This document shows positions 16,859-25,086 of a stretch of DNA of 64,000 nt, one piece after another (within the stretch, counting starts at the first letter, position 1; every line of letters begins with the position of its first letter). Under the pieces are notes generated by a model. It was not told where the DNA came from. It made no database searches and saw only the letters and a list, made by a program, of their open reading frames with translations. Location: assembly GCA_964291305.2 (NCBI GenBank), contig OZ219784.1, positions 1-64,000 of the forward strand, given 5' to 3'. The position numbers and the translations under genes are program-made. The DNA is from VXNF01 sp964291305. GTDB taxonomy: Bacteria; Actinomycetota; Acidimicrobiia; Acidimicrobiales; CATQHL01.

Positions 16859-18578
16859 ATGGCTAAATCACCGAAACTCGTTTCGCTGTCTCTAAATGGT
16901 TCAAGGGTTGTCCGCAGGCGGGTGTCGTTGCTGGTTAGCTTGCTGGCGGTTTTGGCGCTTGCCGCCCCGGCGACGGCTCAAGCACAAACCCCCCCCCCCT
17001 ATCGTCACGATTGATGTATCAGATGTAAGCGTCAGTGAAGGCGACGCTGGCTCTACCAGCATGGTTTTCAGTGTCAGCCTCAGCGACTCACCCACTCACA
17101 AGGTCAGAGTAAGTGTCAGAACAGCAGGGCGCGGCAAGAACGGCGGCACAGCCAGGGGAGGCGCCCAGGCTAGTGCTAAGCGGGACTTCCAATCCATCAA
17201 AAGCAGCCTCCGCTTCGAAGCAGGCGCCACAGGAGCCGCTCTCACCCAAACCGTCACAGTCAACGTTCTCGGCGACCTAAACGTAGAACCCGACGAAACG
17301 TTCACCCTACGAGTGACCAAACTAGTCACCCAGGACACTCGGGTTGGTTTCGCGGGCGGAGGTGCCAGAGTTGAAGCCACGGGCACCATCCTCAACGACG
17401 ACCAGCAGCCCGGCTTCGTAGGAGCCAGCGGCGACGAAGAGTACCAGCTGCAGCAATCCCCCACACCCGACCCCGAAGAAGAGTACCAACTGCAATCTAC
17501 GTCAACATCGGTGGTGGTCTCGCCGTCCACGCTTAGCCTCAGCGAAGGTGGCGGCGGCCGTTACACCATACAACTCGCCGGAGCGGAACCAACCGGAACA
17601 GTTACTGTCAACATACTGTCAGACATGGGTGGCGAAGCTGAGAAGAAAGCGAGCTGGACTTTCAATCCTGGTGAGGGTTGGGACAACCCGGTACCAATCA
17701 CAGTGTGGGGCCTCGTGGACGACGAAAATGAGGGAGTCTCCTATAACATCACCCACACAGTGTCAGCAGCCGGCACGAACTTCGCTTCCGCCACAGCCGG
17801 CAGCGTCGCAGTGACAGTAGTTGACACCACAGCAACCCTGACACTCGCAACTGATCCCGCGACAGTGGCCGAAGGGGCAGACATCAGCCTCGCCATAACC
17901 TCAGACGTTGCCCTAGTCGGTGTCCTGCCAGTCGAGCTAACCCTCGCTGCGCGCAGCTCAAGCAGCTTCACAGCAGCTGACATCCCCGGCGCTTTGAAAC
18001 AAATATACATGGCCGACTTCGGCGCTACAGGCGGCACAACCGGAACGGTCACAATCCCCACCAGCCGCGACACCGCCACCAGCGAAGGCGCCGAAGCTTA
18101 CAGCATCACCCTCACCGAAGCCAAAACACACCCCAGCGGCTCGCTAACAAACAACGGCTACAAACTCGGCACCGACACCACAGCCAACGGAACCCTCAAC
18201 GACGCCGCATCAGGAACAACGACTACGACAACTCAACCCAAAGGCGTGACCGTCACACCGACGACACTCACCGTACCCGAAGGCAAAACAGCCTTCTACT
18301 CCATAGTGCTAAATGCGGCGCCTACTGGCTCTAACACAGATGTACTGGTCACGTACTCGATTACCCAAAACGACGATGCGGCCTTCACTGGAGGCTCCAT
18401 GAGGTTCACGACGAGTAACTGGAACGTACCACGATACGTGCGTGTCTGGACGCTTGAAGACGATGACCAAAATAACGATTCCCTGACCTTTACCCACTCT
18501 ATTAGTGGGGGCGGTTACAACCCAGTCTCAACCAGCGTTTCCAATGTCTCCATAACAATCGACGACAACGACGACTAG
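16859..18578 (+). CDS. Secreted Calx-beta-like repeat protein, frameshifted at a poly-C tract
   Basis: Two frames together encode one exported protein of about 570 residues. Frame 1 gives a signal peptide (twin-Arg-like RRR, a Leu/Ala core, APATAQAQ). The 11-C run at 16989-16999 then puts it out of frame, and it stops 15 bp later. Frame 2 continues PIVTIDVSDVSVSEGDAGS and holds at least three Calx-beta-like beta-sandwich units with SEG and NDD signatures (about residues 45-170, 210-320 and 440-570). These are linked by Gln/Pro/Glu and Thr-rich spacers. A 10-C or 13-C tract would restore the frame. Codon use is richer in A than its neighbours, suggesting transfer. The lack of a C-terminal anchor suggests that it is secreted or truncated. 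Likely role is adhesion (inference). Confidence 0.75.
16989..16999 (+). repeat. 11-C homopolymer at the signal-peptide/mature junction
   Basis: Eleven consecutive C residues lie directly after the predicted signal-peptidase region of the Calx-beta-like gene. Loss of one C or gain of two joins the signal peptide to the mature domains. This is either a phase-variation switch or a sequencing/assembly indel. Confidence 0.9.
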
Positions 18579-18819
18579 CCCATCGGATTGACATAAGACG
18601 CCGGGGGACGAACCCGAGCAACGCCGGAGCGTGGACTTTGGCCCAGTCGGCCAACTGGTCACCCCCGTTCTTTAACTCTTCGTAGACAAGGTCGGTCGAG
18701 GCAAGGTTGCCTGACTTGGCCTGATCCTCAAGCCAAGTCCAGAACGCCGGTACGAGATCGAAGCCGTAGTATCTGTTCTTGGCTTCTATGAATACGTTGG
18801 CATCAAGCAGGTAGAGCAC
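18502..18819 (-). pseudogene. Truncated DUF4411 PIN-like toxin
   Basis: The first ~70 residues (MLYLLDANVFIEAKNRYYGF, then FWTWLEDQAKSGNLASTDLVYEELKNGGDQLADWA) match the N-terminal half of the DUF4411 PIN-like family, including the D of the DANVF active site. After about 18610 the frame degenerates into an Arg/Trp-rich tail that runs antisense into the Calx-beta gene. The usual C-terminal half, with the remaining acidic residues, is missing. It overlaps the XRE-ImmA/IrrE gene by 17 bp, the standard partner order. The likely reading is a toxin inactivated when the Calx-beta gene was joined next to it. Confidence 0.75.
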
Positions 18820-19981
18820 TAAGGGCTCCCAGAGATGCTCGGAGCTTAGGTAGATTGGCAGGCTTCACGCCGAGCAGGCGCGAAGCATCTCGAATCAACG
18901 TCTCCGAGGCTGCGACGCTTTCGAGGATGGCTTCAGTAAACCGGAGGCTGTTGCGAATTGGGACAGTCCTGTAATAGTTGCCCCCACTAGATTTTGACTC
19001 TCTCTGCTTGGTCCACTTCGATTTTTCTTCCTCATAGATCTGGAAAAATCGCTCGCGGCTGATAGCGTCATGGGACCAAAGTTGTCTCGCAACCATGGCA
19101 GTCGAGACACAAAACTCCTTAGCGACTTTCTTGAGCCACTCACTTTCGCCCAAGTTCGGCTCATCACAAAGATGGGCGAGCCGATCCCACGGCAGAAGAA
19201 CTTCTCCGGCTACTGCATTGCAGTAAGCCTCAATGTTCTGAAAGTCTCTGTCCGGGATGGTTGGCTCGGCGTCAGAGATGCCGCTCTGGCCAATCCAGAT
19301 GTGAGCCAGCTCGTGAGCGAGAGTGAAGTTCTGAGCAGTCGGACTATCCGCGTTGTTAATGAAGATCACCGGAGCCATGGGGTCAGTAATCGAGAAACCG
19401 CGAAACTCATCCACGCTAAGCGGACGATTGGTCGCCTGGCCGACAACTCCATTTCTCATCACTAGGACACCGAGCCCCTCGACTTGCCGCACGAACGCCC
19501 TCAGAAAGTCGTCACGCGGTTGGGCCACTCGAACTTTGGAGTCGAAATCAAGGTTCTGCCGGATGTCGGCCGCTACTTCATCGACCGGCGTTTGGGCATC
19601 GAATCGGCCCACGAACGGTAAGGGTTGCTCATCGTTGCCAAGCCTGAAATCCCGATACCAATCTTGATGCCTCTGAACATCGGCGATTACGTCGAGGAGG
19701 TCGACCGACGGCTTGAGGGTGGCTCCAGCTGGTCTACGGCGGAAGTCGGGAAGCGGCAAGTCGTCTGCCGGCGGCTCGGAGACAAATAGGTACCCGAACG
19801 GCACACGCAGACGCTTCGCCAGCTTCTGGGCCTGCACAAACGTAGGCGAGGCCGAACCTTCCAGCCAACTCTCTACCGTCGGGACCTTCTGTTTTAGCGA
19901 CTTGCTCAGCGCCTCGGGATTAACATCGGCGCGGGCCGCCGCCCAGCGCAGCATCACGGGGTTGACATGGGCAGTCGCCAT
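18803..19981 (-). CDS. XRE-type HTH plus ImmA/IrrE metallopeptidase (antitoxin/regulator of DUF4411 module)
   Basis: A 392-residue two-domain protein. Residues ~8-65 form a helix-turn-helix (NPEALSKSLKQKVPTVESWLEG). From ~150 there is an ImmA/IrrE zinc peptidase domain with HELAH at 223-227 and a downstream Glu/Asn helix (IEAYCNAVAGEVLLPWD). Such proteins act as protease-sensitive regulators and, next to DUF4411 genes, as putative antitoxins. The partner toxin is truncated here, so this copy is probably an orphan. The ATG at 19981 gives MATAHVNPVMLRWAAARADV, the normal family start. It lies between lysA and hom in an otherwise conserved operon. Confidence 0.88.
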   Translation of the reverse strand: MATAHVNPVMLRWAAARADVNPEALSKSLKQKVPTVESWLEGSASPTFVQAQKLAKRLRVPFGYLFVSEPPADDLPLPDFRRRPAGATLKPSVDLLDVIADVQRHQDWYRDFRLGNDEQPLPFVGRFDAQTPVDEVAADIRQNLDFDSKVRVAQPRDDFLRAFVRQVEGLGVLVMRNGVVGQATNRPLSVDEFRGFSITDPMAPVIFINNADSPTAQNFTLAHELAHIWIGQSGISDAEPTIPDRDFQNIEAYCNAVAGEVLLPWDRLAHLCDEPNLGESEWLKKVAKEFCVSTAMVARQLWSHDAISRERFFQIYEEEKSKWTKQRESKSSGGNYYRTVPIRNSLRFTEAILESVAASETLIRDASRLLGVKPANLPKLRASLGALSALPA

Positions 19982-20025
19982 GCCGCGCCAGGTTAGTTCT
20001 AGGCCCTGACAAGCTGACGACGGGG

Positions 20026-21300
20026 TTATAGGTCTAAGCGGAGGAGATCCTCGTATGTCTCGCGGCGGATGACGGGACGAGCCTCGCCGTTTCGCACGAA
20101 GACCACTGCGGGGCGGGGGACTTTGTTGTAGTTGGAGGCCATGGCGTAGCCGTAAGCGCCAGCCACGGGGATGCCCAGCAGGTCGCCCACCGCCAGATCA
20201 TGGGGCACCCAGCCGTCAGCTACCAAAATGTCGCCGGACTCGCAGTGCTTGCCGACCACGCTGACAGCTCGGGGACGCTCAGCAGCAGCGGCGCGGGGTA
20301 GGAACACTTCGTAGCCGCTGCCGTAGAGCACCGGGCGCGGGTTGTCGCTCATGCCGCCGTCGACAGCCACATAAGTGCGGATGCCCGGCAACTCCTTGAC
20401 GGTACCCACGGTGTAAAGGGCGATAGCGGCAGAAGCCACAATACAGCGACCGGGCTCGACGCTGAGGCGGGCCGTCACCCCGGCGGTTGCCGCTGCCTCC
20501 AGCACGGCTTCACCCCAGGCGGTTATAGACGGCGCCTCCTCATCAGCCACATAGGCCACCCCCAAGCCGCCGCCCACCGACAGCTCCGCCAAACCCAGCG
20601 GGTTGGCGAAACCAGCGAGGGTGGCCACAGCCTGGCGGAACGAATCCAGCCGGAACACCTGGCTGCCGATATGGGCGTGGATGCCCACCAGATCTACCGA
20701 GTCGGCGCGGCGAGCGCGGCCCACCGCCTCAGCCGCAGCTCCCGTGGAGACCGTGAAACCAAACTTGGAGTCGTCACGGCCCGTAGCTAGGTAGACGTGG
20801 GTGTGCGCTTCCACGCCGGGCGTCACCCGCAACAGCACCGCTGGACAGCAACCAGCCTCGGCCGCTAAGGCGTCGAGGCGGTCCAGCTCGTCGAAGCTGT
20901 CCACCACGATGCGGCCCACCCCAGCCTCAATAGCGGTGGCCAGCTCTTCGGACGACTTGTTGTTTCCGTGCATCACCAGCCGCTTAGGCGGGAAGCCGGC
21001 AGTCAGAGCCAAATGCAACTCGCCTCCTGTAGCCACGTCGAGGTGGAGGCCCTCAGAGTGCACCAGTTCCACCATGGCGCGGCAGAGGAAAGCCTTAGCG
21101 GCATAGATCACAGCACCGTCGCCGAAAACCTCCCGGGCCTCGCCACAGCGCGTCCGCAGTTGCTCCTCGTCGTAGACGATTAGCGGCGTGCCAAACTCGT
21201 CGGCTAGCGCCAGGAGGTCACAGCCGGCCAGCAATAGGCGGCCGTCAGAGCCGACGGATGCACCGTCGGGTAGTAGCTCAAAGGGGAGAGGCTCGGCCAT
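20026..21300 (-). CDS. lysA: Diaminopimelate decarboxylase
   Basis: A 424-residue fold-type III PLP enzyme that decarboxylates meso-DAP to lysine. The PLP lysine is K69 in VIYAAKAFL. There is a HIGSQ motif (VGIHAHIGSQVF), a glycine-rich phosphate site SVGGGLGVAY, and the C-terminal catalytic HCESGDI. The gene starts 12 bp after argS ends and is probably co-transcribed with it. The argS-lysA pair is the ancestral upstream end of the hom-thrC operon. Confidence 0.95.
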   Translation of the reverse strand: MAEPLPFELLPDGASVGSDGRLLLAGCDLLALADEFGTPLIVYDEEQLRTRCGEAREVFGDGAVIYAAKAFLCRAMVELVHSEGLHLDVATGGELHLALTAGFPPKRLVMHGNNKSSEELATAIEAGVGRIVVDSFDELDRLDALAAEAGCCPAVLLRVTPGVEAHTHVYLATGRDDSKFGFTVSTGAAAEAVGRARRADSVDLVGIHAHIGSQVFRLDSFRQAVATLAGFANPLGLAELSVGGGLGVAYVADEEAPSITAWGEAVLEAAATAGVTARLSVEPGRCIVASAAIALYTVGTVKELPGIRTYVAVDGGMSDNPRPVLYGSGYEVFLPRAAAAERPRAVSVVGKHCESGDILVADGWVPHDLAVGDLLGIPVAGAYGYAMASNYNKVPRPAVVFVRNGEARPVIRRETYEDLLRLDL

Positions 21301-21312
21301 GGCGTGCTCGTT

Positions 21313-22956
21313 TTAGGTCTCGTCTGTGGCGGCGTCGGGTTGGAGCGTTTCCATGCGCTCGGGAGCGCTGACACCCAGGAGATCTAGAGCGATTACTAGA
21401 CCGATGCGGGTCGCTTCCACGAGCCAGAGCCGGGCAGCGACCAGCTCGGGGGCCAAGTCGCTGCGCAGCACCGGGCAGTCGTGGTAGAAGCCGTGGAAGG
21501 CGCCGGCCAGTTGGCGCACCCAGCTAGTCAGCTTGTGGGGCGCCCGATCCGCCGCCGCTTCGGCCAGCACGTCGCCAAGGGCGTGGAGGGTGCGCAGAAC
21601 CTCCAGCTCGCGGGGATCGCAGAGAACAGCCAAAACCACCTCGTCCAGGGGCGGCCGGGTGATGCCCCGCTCGGCGGCAGTGGCCGCCAGCGAGCAGACC
21701 CGGGCGTGGGCGTACTGCACGTAGAAAACCGGGTTCTCCATGGACTGCGCCGCTACTACATCCAAGTCGATGGTCTGGCGGCTGGCGAGGGACTGCAGCA
21801 GGAACGTCATCCTGGCAGCGTCGGGGCCCACCAGGTCTACAAGATCGTCAAGCAGCACCAGGTTTCCAGCCCTTTTGGAGATCTTGGCCTCCTCGCCGGC
21901 GCGCACCACCGTCACTAGCTGCCCCAGCACCACCTCTAGCTGCTGGCGGCTGTGGCCCAGGGCACATACGCCAGCCGTCAGGCGCTCTACGTAGCCGTGA
22001 TGGTCGGCCCCCCAGATGTCGATGAGCAAGTCGAAGCCGCGGGCTAACTTGTCGGCGTGGTAAGAAATGTCGGGCAACAGGTAGGTGGGCTCGCTGTCGG
22101 AGCGCACTAACACCCTGTCCTTTTCGTCGCCGCTGTCGCTGCTACGCAACCAGACCGCTCCTTCGGCCCGGTAAGCAGCCCCCGAAGCCTCCAAAGTCTC
22201 CAGGGTCGCCTGGACGGCTCCAGAGCGGACCAGAGCACGTTCGCTAAACCAAGTATCGAAACGCACCCCCAGCCTTTCCAGGCTTTCGGCCACGTCACGG
22301 CGGGCGCGGTCGTAACCCCACTCCAGCGGGTCGGCGTCGGCGGGCATTTCGGCCGCCCATTCCAAGACGTAGCCACCGAAGTAGCCGTCAGCGGGGGGCT
22401 CGGTGCCCTGTTTGCGGGCTGTTAGGGACTCAGCGAAGGCGAACATCTGGCGGCCGCGGTCGTTGAGGTAGTACTCCCTGTGCGGGGCGTAGCCACAGCG
22501 GGCCAGGATGTTACAGAGGCTGTCGCCGAAGACGGCCCACCGCCCGCCGCCCACGTGCAACGGCCCGGTTGGGTTGGCGCTCACGAACTCCACGTTCACC
22601 CTCAGACCGGCGCCGGCATCGCTGCGGGCGTAGCCGTCGACACCCTCGGCGATCACCTGGCGCAGCACGTCGTGGAGCCATCCGTGGTCTAAGAAGAAGT
22701 TCACGAAGCCCGGTCCCGCCACTTTCACGGCCTGAACGTGGGCGGGCGGAGCGGCGGCGATGTGCTCGGCGAGCTGCCCGGCCAACTCACGGGAACTGCG
22801 CCCGGTCGCCTTGGCGCACACCAGCGCCACGTTGGAAGACCAGTCACCATGCTCGGCGCGGGCGGGGCGGCCGATCTCGATGGTGGCTGGTAGTGGCTCA
22901 ACGCCAGTCTCGGCTAGCGCGCCGGCTAGGGCAGCTATCAGGTGCTTGCGGATCAT
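21313..22956 (-). CDS. argS: Arginyl-tRNA synthetase
   Basis: A 547-residue class I synthetase. The N-terminal Add-1 domain contains IEIGRPARAEHGDWSSNVAL. The HIGH motif is HVGG in ANPTGPLHVGGGRW (near residue 133) and the KMSKS equivalent is KISKR near residue 354. A DALR anticodon-binding domain closes the protein. The start ATG (MIRKHLIAALAGAL) has GAGGGG 9-10 bp upstream. A longer upstream frame of 48 codons is compositionally unlike the protein and is rejected. tRNA-Arg(CCG) is encoded divergently 264 bp away. Confidence 0.95.
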   Translation of the reverse strand: MIRKHLIAALAGALAETGVEPLPATIEIGRPARAEHGDWSSNVALVCAKATGRSSRELAGQLAEHIAAAPPAHVQAVKVAGPGFVNFFLDHGWLHDVLRQVIAEGVDGYARSDAGAGLRVNVEFVSANPTGPLHVGGGRWAVFGDSLCNILARCGYAPHREYYLNDRGRQMFAFAESLTARKQGTEPPADGYFGGYVLEWAAEMPADADPLEWGYDRARRDVAESLERLGVRFDTWFSERALVRSGAVQATLETLEASGAAYRAEGAVWLRSSDSGDEKDRVLVRSDSEPTYLLPDISYHADKLARGFDLLIDIWGADHHGYVERLTAGVCALGHSRQQLEVVLGQLVTVVRAGEEAKISKRAGNLVLLDDLVDLVGPDAARMTFLLQSLASRQTIDLDVVAAQSMENPVFYVQYAHARVCSLAATAAERGITRPPLDEVVLAVLCDPRELEVLRTLHALGDVLAEAAADRAPHKLTSWVRQLAGAFHGFYHDCPVLRSDLAPELVAARLWLVEATRIGLVIALDLLGVSAPERMETLQPDAATDET

Positions 22957-23120
22957 GATGCAAATCCCCTCGAACGCCTGGGGCGTCCGGCGATCTGCCG
23001 GACTGCTGCCTTGTCCCTCCGATGCGGGGGCCCTCCGATACGGGCAGTTGCCCTTCGGCGGGGCTGCCGCCAGTGGCAGCCGACCGTCCAGATAGGACAC
23101 TCAGGCTACCGGCGCCGCGG

Positions 23121-23228
23121 CGGTGTCAGCGGCGTTAGCCTGCAAGGTTGGCCCTCGTCACCGCCCAAAATGCTTCGACGACAGGTTCCCCGGCGTCAGC
23201 GGCGTTAGCCTGCGAGGCTGGCCCTCGT
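23121..23228. repeat. Repeat-insert-repeat module with 70-bp period, left of tRNA-Arg
   Basis: Positions 23121-23158 recur at 23191-23228 with 35 of 38 bases identical (differences at 23124, 23144 and 23148). The 32 bp between the copies are unrelated to either flank. The right copy ends 8 bp inside tRNA-Arg (GCCCTCGT). Only part of the segment is duplicated, so this is not a simple tandem duplication. The geometry resembles the 71-bp modules at 23262, 25892, 26313 and 41371, but the copies are more diverged, suggesting an older event. Confidence 0.85.
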
Positions 23229-23292
23229 AGCTCAGGGGATAGAGCAGCGGCCTCCGGAGCCGTGCGCGCAGGTTCGAATCCTGCCGAGGGCG
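23221..23292 (+). tRNA. tRNA-Arg (anticodon CCG)
   Basis: A 72-nt cloverleaf. The acceptor GCCCTCG pairs with CGAGGGC. The D-arm is GCTC/GAGC and the anticodon loop CTCCGGA has CCG at 34-36. The T-arm is GCAGG/CCTGC around TTCGAAT. CCA is not encoded. Its 3' third is repeated 71 bp downstream, and its first 8 bases are part of another duplicated block upstream. Confidence 0.95.
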
Positions 23293-23365
23293 CGCGGTCT
23301 GTGTTGTGACTGTCCACTCGACTGTGATGCGGGTGCGCGTAGGTTCGAATCCTGCCGAGGGCGCG
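23262..23365. repeat. Repeat-insert-repeat module, 71-bp period, at the 3' end of tRNA-Arg
   Basis: The 33 bp at 23262-23294 (variable loop, T-arm, acceptor 3' strand and two bases beyond) are repeated at 23333-23365 with one mismatch (C23269/T23340). The 38 bp between the copies match neither flank. The second copy is a tRNA 3' fragment without a 5' half. It could be read as an attachment-site scar, but the exact 71-bp offset is shared with three other loci that are not tRNAs. Confidence 0.9.
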
Positions 23366-23466
23366 GCGGCGCAATCCCAAGCCGCGTCCATACAAGCCAG
23401 CCGGTGCTCGCCCTAACCGGGGCGGGCAGCGCACGAGGCGAAACTTACGGGCTTTGCGAGACCTGA

Positions 23467-23496
23467 CTGTACTATCGCTAGCTGTACTATCGACTG
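23467..23496. repeat. Two 15-bp-period direct repeats upstream of the F420 gene
   Basis: CTGTACTATCG occurs at 23467 and 23482, a period of 15 bp, ending just before the ATG at 23499. It may overlap promoter or ribosome-binding sequences, since no Shine-Dalgarno is obvious. The period equals that of the array at 6216. Confidence 0.7.
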
Positions 23497-23498
23497 CG

Positions 23499-24686
23499 AT
23501 GAGCCAGACCAAGACCTCCACCACAACCGCTAACCCGCCGGCAGCACCGCCCGTCAAGGCGCCCCGCTGGACCTTCCAATGGAAGGAACTCTACGAGGAG
23601 GTCATCACGAGCGGGCTGTGCACCGGCTGCGCTGGCTGCGTGATCGCCTGCCCGCATGATGTCATCGGCTACCGCCACGAACCCGGCCAGTACTACCCGT
23701 TTCACCTGGAGGAGGAGCTGGGGCTGGAGGATTGCGTCCACGGCGTGAAGGGCTGCACTTCCTGCACTCGGGCCTGCCCTCGCTTCCGAGCCTGGGAGCC
23801 CGAGGCGGACAAACACCTCTTCGGGCGCCAGCGCAACGACGACGAACTCTCCGGTGTTTACAAAGACATCATCCTCACCCGCGCCAGCGACGACTTCGTC
23901 TACGAGGTGGGTCAGGACGGAGGGTTGGTGTCGGCCATTTTGATCTGGTGCTTGGAGAACGGCATCATCGACGGCGCTCTGGTGTCGCAGCTAGAGGGCG
24001 AGGCGGCCGGCTGGAAGGCGGTGCCCGCGGTAGCCACCAGCCGGGAGGAGGTGCTTTCTGGCGCTGGCAGCCGTTACACCTACTCGGCCAACACCATGGC
24101 CTACCCCGAAGCTATAGAGGCCGGGCTCAGCCAGCTGGCGCTGGTGGGTATGAGTTGCCAGACCTCAATCGGGCCGGTCATGTGGCACCGCAAGGTGGGC
24201 AAGGTGGGCCGGCCGATCAAGCTGAACATCGGCCTGCTGTGCTCTAAGAGCTTCGACGATTCGATGTTCGACGAGCTGTTTTGGATTAAGTACGGGCTGC
24301 GCAAAGAAGACATCAAGAAGATGAACATTAAGGGTGTCTTCCAGGTGTGGATGCACAACGGGGACTATCACGAGATCAACCTGAAAGAGTGCCACGCTTG
24401 GACCAGAGAAGGCTGCCTGCACTGCCCCGACTTCGCCGCCGAGCACGCTGATATCTCCACCGGCGGAATCGGCGACGCCAGCGACTGGACCCTAACGGTG
24501 ATACGCACTCCACTGGGGCGGGAAATCATCGTGCGGATGCTGCAAGAGGGCGTAATCGAGGGACGCCCCGGTGACTCCGACCCGGGCGCCATAGCCCTAA
24601 TGCACAAACTCTCGGCCAAGAGCCGCCAGCGTTGGCCATCCTGGGCTGCGCCCGAAGCACGAGTAGGTTTGCCAGCCCGAGGCTGA
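23499..24686 (+). CDS. FrhB-family (coenzyme F420 hydrogenase/dehydrogenase beta subunit) iron-sulfur flavoprotein
   Basis: A 395-residue protein predicted to oxidise F420H2 or transfer its electrons through FAD and Fe-S clusters. Two Cys clusters open it: CTGCAGCVIACP near residues 40-51 and CTSCTRACP near 86-94. The FrhB_N region follows (VGQDGGLVSAILIWCLENG) and FrhB_C carries GMSCQTS, IGLLCSK and the CLHCPDF cluster. The physiological partner, ferredoxin or another reductase, is not encoded nearby. The ATG at 23499 starts a Ser/Thr/Pro-rich leader before the Fe-S domain. F420 usage fits an actinobacterium. Assignment beyond the family is uncertain. Confidence 0.85.
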   Translation: MSQTKTSTTTANPPAAPPVKAPRWTFQWKELYEEVITSGLCTGCAGCVIACPHDVIGYRHEPGQYYPFHLEEELGLEDCVHGVKGCTSCTRACPRFRAWEPEADKHLFGRQRNDDELSGVYKDIILTRASDDFVYEVGQDGGLVSAILIWCLENGIIDGALVSQLEGEAAGWKAVPAVATSREEVLSGAGSRYTYSANTMAYPEAIEAGLSQLALVGMSCQTSIGPVMWHRKVGKVGRPIKLNIGLLCSKSFDDSMFDELFWIKYGLRKEDIKKMNIKGVFQVWMHNGDYHEINLKECHAWTREGCLHCPDFAAEHADISTGGIGDASDWTLTVIRTPLGREIIVRMLQEGVIEGRPGDSDPGAIALMHKLSAKSRQRWPSWAAPEARVGLPARG

Positions 24687-24699
24687 GGGCTTAGACCAG

Positions 24700-25074
24700 C
24701 TAGCTGCGGGTGTGGATGACCCGGCAGTCGGCGAAGATGGCCCTGAGCTGGGTCGCAGTTGATTCCGGGTCAACGTTGCTGATCTTGTCGGGGTCGTCTT
24801 TCACCTCGTCGTCGAGGTTTTTGAAGTCCTCGAAGCTGACTTCGGTAATGAGCCGCTCCCAGGCGCAGCCGCAGTAGCGAGGAGCCACCGGGCTGATGGC
24901 AGCGTCGTCCAGAGCGGCCCGCTTGCAGCCATCGATGAAGTTTGTTTCGACGGTGTTGTCGTAGGAGGTCGGCGTGCCTTCGTCGACGCAGGCCGCCAAC
25001 AGCAGGAGCGCCGCAGCACACAAGACAAGCAGCACTAATTTCGGCCCACGCTCGCCTCGAGCTGAACGATCCAT
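24700..25074 (-). CDS. Small predicted lipoprotein of unknown function
   Basis: A 124-residue exported protein. An Arg-rich N-terminus and a Leu/Ala core end in a lipobox (LLLAACVDEG). The ~90-residue mature part has three cysteines (GCKRAAL, YCGCAW) and a final ADCRV, so disulfides are possible. I do not recognise the domain. It resembles small actinobacterial lipoproteins with an NFIDGC-type start to the mature domain. It is convergent with the F420 gene and lies 12 bp after the UdgB-type gene on the same strand. Confidence 0.75.
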   Translation of the reverse strand: MDRSARGERGPKLVLLVLCAAALLLLAACVDEGTPTSYDNTVETNFIDGCKRAALDDAAISPVAPRYCGCAWERLITEVSFEDFKNLDDEVKDDPDKISNVDPESTATQLRAIFADCRVIHTRS

Positions 25075-25086
25075 GTCCGGCGCAGG

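Noticed and set aside
16896..16995. Start of the Calx-beta gene in the second frame without a signal peptide
   Set aside because: The first 30 residues of that frame are the signal-peptide DNA misread (Trp/Arg/Cys-rich); the true start is in the other frame before the poly-C tract.
23262..23365. Boundary of a genomic island at tRNA-Arg
   Set aside because: Both copies are only 71 bp apart and no integrase gene is nearby; at most an empty scar, and the spacing is shared with non-tRNA loci.
23158..23391. Open frames across tRNA-Arg on the minus strand
   Set aside because: Their translations (RQDSNLRAR-type) are the well-known artefact of antisense tRNA reading.
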